41,042 nucleotides of DNA from Thermoanaerobaculia bacterium (GTDB lineage Bacteria; Acidobacteriota; Thermoanaerobaculia; Multivoradales; Multivoraceae). Made by a program: the position numbers and the translations under genes. The stretch is from assembly GCA_022822365.1 (NCBI GenBank), contig JAJEBV010000036.1:1-41042 (forward strand). Direction: 5' to 3'. The notes under the pieces were generated by a model. The model was given only the letters and a program-made list of their open reading frames with translations, ran no database searches and was not told the DNA's origin. This document shows, one piece after another, positions 38,896-41,042 of the stretch. Position 1 is the stretch's first letter. Each line of letters starts with the position of its first letter.

Positions 38896-40676
38896 ACGGC
38901 GACCGCCTGCGCCGTCCGCCTCGGATCGCCGCAGGCGATGGCGCCATCCTCCTCGATCAGAACGCCCTCGAAGGAGCCGCAGAGCCAGTTCCACGGGTTC
39001 ACGACCTCGACCGTCTGACCGGCTTCCTCGAGCAGCCGCACCGGATCGTCCGGCAGGTCGGCTTCCACGATCAGCGCGCCCGGTACGCCCATCGACGAAC
39101 CGCCGAACCGCGGCTTGTGGACCGAGCTCTCCAGGTCGAGGCCGAAGTCGAGGAGGTTCACCGAGTTCTGGACGATGTTCTCGGTCAGGGACACGCTCGG
39201 GGATCCCGAGGCAAGCACGGGCTTGCCGTCCCTGGTGAAGATGTTCGGGCAGATGCGCGCGTGCGCCCGTCCTCCCGGCTCGACCGGACCCGAGCCGAGA
39301 TGGACGCCGGAGGCGCAGGCGTACACGCCGTCGACGTAGATACCGGTCCTGAACGGCATCGACATGACGGAGTGCAGCACGGTGGCGACGTTCCCTTCCG
39401 CGTCGACCACCGTGACGTGGTTCGAACCCGGCGGAGGCGGCGGCACCACGCCTAGCGCCTCGTAGCGGTCGTTCGGGCTGGCCGGCTTGCCGTCGAGCGC
39501 GGCGAAGCGCTCAGCCGCGTACTCCTTCGAGATCGCCCGCTCCACCCCGGGCAGGGTGCCGTCGAAGCGGCCTCCCACCGCGTCGGCGTAAACCCGGCCG
39601 ATGATCTGCATCATCCTGAGCGTCGTCTCGCCGGACTCGAACGCCGGGCCCGTCTGCTGGAGGTCGAGCAGCTCGACCATGTTCATGATCTCGACCAGGG
39701 CCTGGCCGCCGAAGTCCGGCGCGGGCGAACCCACGACGCCGTAGTCGCGGTAGGCGCCCTTCACCGGCTCGTCCCAGAACGCCTCGTAGGCCGCCATGTC
39801 GTCGGCCGTGATCAGGCCGCCCCTGGCCTGGACCGTCTCGGCGTACCGGCGGCCGAACTCGCCGCGGTAGAAGTGGTCGCCGCCGTCTTCGGCCAGCCGG
39901 TCCAGCGTGTCGGCCAGTTCGCTCTGCACCAGCTTTTCGCCGATGTCGCGGAGCGTGTTGCCGTCGAAGTAGATCTCCCGGCTGAAGGGCTCCCGGCCCA
40001 GCACCGCCGACTCGACGAACATCTCGCCCCAGAGGAAGGGATGGATCTCGAAACCGTCGCGGGCGTAGTGGATCGCCGGCGCCATCACGGTCGCCCGCGG
40101 CAGCCGGCCGTGGCGGTCGAGGCCGGCCTCGAAGCCGCCCCAGAAACCCGGCACGAAGCAGAGCGTGCCGTCCGTCTTCGTCATCAACGCCCCGAACTCG
40201 GCGACGTCCATGTTGCGCACGTCCGGCACCGCCTGCGGCGCCGCCATCATGCCGTTGACGTAGGTGTACTCCCCGGAGGCGGCGTCGTAGTAGAGCATCG
40301 ACAGGCAGCCCGACAGGGTCGTCATGTGCGGCTCGACGACGGCCTGGGCGATGCTCGCCGCCATCACGCCGTCGCAGGCGCTGCCGCCCAGGGCGAGCAT
40401 GTCGGCCGCCGCGGCGGACGCCAGCGGATGCGTGCAGATCGCGATGCCGTTGGCGCTCCGGACGGCCTGCTTGGGTCCGAAGCGGGCCGTCGACACGAGT
40501 GCCCGCCGCGCCTCGTCGTCCGGCGGCGTCCAGCCACTCACGGCAGCGGGCGCGGTCCTCTCGGGCGACTTTCCCGGCCCGCAGGCCATCGCCATCGCCG
40601 CGCCGCCGGCCGCGGCGGCGAGCAGGGTCCGGCGATCCAGCGTCAGGTTCGCCGATTTCACGAGTTCTCGCCCCAT
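38892..40676 (-). CDS. Gamma-glutamyltransferase-like Ntn hydrolase, altered active site
   Basis: A 594-residue GGT-superfamily protein with a twin-arginine start (LDRRTLLAAAAGGAAMAMAC), suggesting Tat export. GGT landmarks such as GGSACDGVMAASIAQAVVEP and DFGLDLESSVHKPRF are present. The nucleophile region reads GSNHVTVVDAEGN where GGTs have TTHxSVVD, so Thr is replaced by Ser; the Arg of the REMAP-like motif is lost (NGMMAAP), and the SPGG oxyanion motif is GSPSVS. Ser can serve as an Ntn nucleophile, but gamma-glutamyl specificity is doubtful. The ATG at 40676 follows GGAGG. Its stop overlaps the modA TTG, making it the first gene of the mod operon. Confidence 0.85.
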   Translation of the reverse strand: MGRELVKSANLTLDRRTLLAAAAGGAAMAMACGPGKSPERTAPAAVSGWTPPDDEARRALVSTARFGPKQAVRSANGIAICTHPLASAAAADMLALGGSACDGVMAASIAQAVVEPHMTTLSGCLSMLYYDAASGEYTYVNGMMAAPQAVPDVRNMDVAEFGALMTKTDGTLCFVPGFWGGFEAGLDRHGRLPRATVMAPAIHYARDGFEIHPFLWGEMFVESAVLGREPFSREIYFDGNTLRDIGEKLVQSELADTLDRLAEDGGDHFYRGEFGRRYAETVQARGGLITADDMAAYEAFWDEPVKGAYRDYGVVGSPAPDFGGQALVEIMNMVELLDLQQTGPAFESGETTLRMMQIIGRVYADAVGGRFDGTLPGVERAISKEYAAERFAALDGKPASPNDRYEALGVVPPPPPGSNHVTVVDAEGNVATVLHSVMSMPFRTGIYVDGVYACASGVHLGSGPVEPGGRAHARICPNIFTRDGKPVLASGSPSVSLTENIVQNSVNLLDFGLDLESSVHKPRFGGSSMGVPGALIVEADLPDDPVRLLEEAGQTVEVVNPWNWLCGSFEGVLIEEDGAIACGDPRRTAQAVAV

Positions 40677-40815
40677 CGCTGCCTCCATTCCAAAGGGTCC
40701 GCGCGAGACTACCGCGCTCGGGTCGCCGCGCCGGAACCGGACGGGACCACTCTCTTGCACTCCCGCTGGCTCGGGTTCTCGCGCGAAGCAGAGGTGAGCG
40801 GCCAGCCTCCGCTGC

Positions 40816-40821
40816 TATAGT
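40816..40821 (+). promoter_or_regulatory. -10 box near the divergent end region
   Basis: TATAGT, embedded in GCTATAGTAC, could serve the plus strand; TACTAT on the minus strand overlaps it and could serve the GGT-mod operon starting at 40676. No -35 element is obvious. Confidence 0.35.
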
Positions 40822-40894
40822 ACGAACACCGCATCGAATACACGAACTCTGAGCCGCCGCCCCTCGCAGCCGCGCGGCTACACGAGAGGTAGTC

Positions 40895-41042
40895 ATGGCT
40901 ACAAGCGAACTTTGCGTGTCACATCCTGCAGCGTCTCGGCAGCCGCGGTTGAAGCGGATTCGCGGCTCGTGGGCGGAAGAGACTGTTTCACGCCCGGCTA
41001 CGGCCACCTTTGATATGATTCCGAGCCGAGCCGAGCCGAGCC
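40895..41042 (+). CDS. Possible partial ORF running off the window end
   Basis: An ATG behind GAGAGG (five-base spacing) opens a frame with no stop for at least 49 codons to the window edge. The peptide is unremarkable (MATSELCVSHPAAS at its start) and ends in a pentanucleotide repeat. A strong extended -10 sequence inside it (41011-41019) argues that this could instead be leader or upstream DNA of a gene beyond the edge. I cannot name a product. Confidence 0.3.
   Translation, partial: MATSELCVSHPAASRQPRLKRIRGSWAEETVSRPATATFDMIPSRAEPS
41011..41019 (+). promoter_or_regulatory. Extended -10 promoter element at the window edge
   Basis: TGATATGAT matches the TGN-TATAAT extended -10 pattern. It would start a transcript reading out of the window, just before the CCGAG repeat. 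Confidence 0.4.
41021..41042. repeat. CCGAG pentanucleotide tandem repeat at the window end
   Basis: Four full CCGAG units plus two bases end the sequence. The true copy number is unknown because the repeat reaches the edge, which may be where an assembly stopped. Confidence 0.7.

Noticed and set aside
40895..41042. Confident new gene at the right edge
   Set aside because: It is short, incomplete, contains a promoter-like extended -10 and a simple repeat; listed only as a low-confidence partial ORF.

Overview
The window is a 41 kb stretch of very GC-rich, gene-dense bacterial DNA. No gap between genes exceeds about 220 bases, and I see no rRNA, tRNA, CRISPR array, IS element or phage gene. 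The gene set includes acyl-CoA ligases, SSS symporters, paired GMC oxidoreductase and small subunit, PQQ-type propellers, an LLM oxidoreductase, an M16 protease, a Zn-dependent deacetylase and a UGSC selenoprotein. With the GC-rich codon use, this suggests a heterotrophic member of the Acidobacteriota or a related phylum, possibly marine or host-associated. That assignment is inference; there is no marker gene.

Layout. (1) Bases 137-7277, minus strand: a co-directional run of GNAT acetyltransferase, UGSC selenoprotein read through an in-frame TGA, sialidase-like BNR protein, SSS symporter, small lipoprotein, acyl-CoA ligase and SMUG1-type uracil-DNA glycosylase. The selenoprotein, sialidase-like and symporter genes are joined by two GTGA stop/start overlaps. 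(2) 7343-12931, plus: a carbohydrate-type operon of secreted propeller plus toroid protein, sugar isomerase/epimerase, second SSS symporter, two small membrane proteins and an unknown protein, joined by TTGA and ATGA overlaps. (3) 12936-13739, minus: a single-chain nucleotidyltransferase-HEPN protein. (4) 13816-22818, plus: double-hotdog protein and CoA ligase, GNAT, gluconate-dehydrogenase-like small subunit and GMC large subunit, MBL-fold lipoprotein, an unknown protein, and a TonB-C/gluzincin peptidase. (5) 22824-28000: TPR protein and MalY-type aminotransferase (minus), LLM oxidoreductase (plus), short ribosome hibernation factor and histone-deacetylase-like enzyme (minus). (6) 28048-33289: tandem duplicated PQQ-like propellers (plus), DoxX (minus), acetoacetyl-CoA synthetase (plus). 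(7) 33382-40676, minus: M16 protease, then ModC, ModB, ModA and a gamma-glutamyltransferase-like Ntn hydrolase, the last four being one overlapping operon transcribed from the hydrolase gene.

The main findings are the selenocysteine gene with its own SECIS hairpin, which a standard gene caller would split or absorb into the next gene; a dispersed three-hairpin element found in two convergent intergenic regions with compensatory stem changes; a fused MNT-HEPN protein lacking the tyrosine normally AMPylated; a GGT-like enzyme whose signature active-site residues are replaced and whose stop codon overlaps the modA start; and a recurring TANNNT box 6-8 bases before start codons that lack Shine-Dalgarno sequences, which suggests leaderless transcripts.
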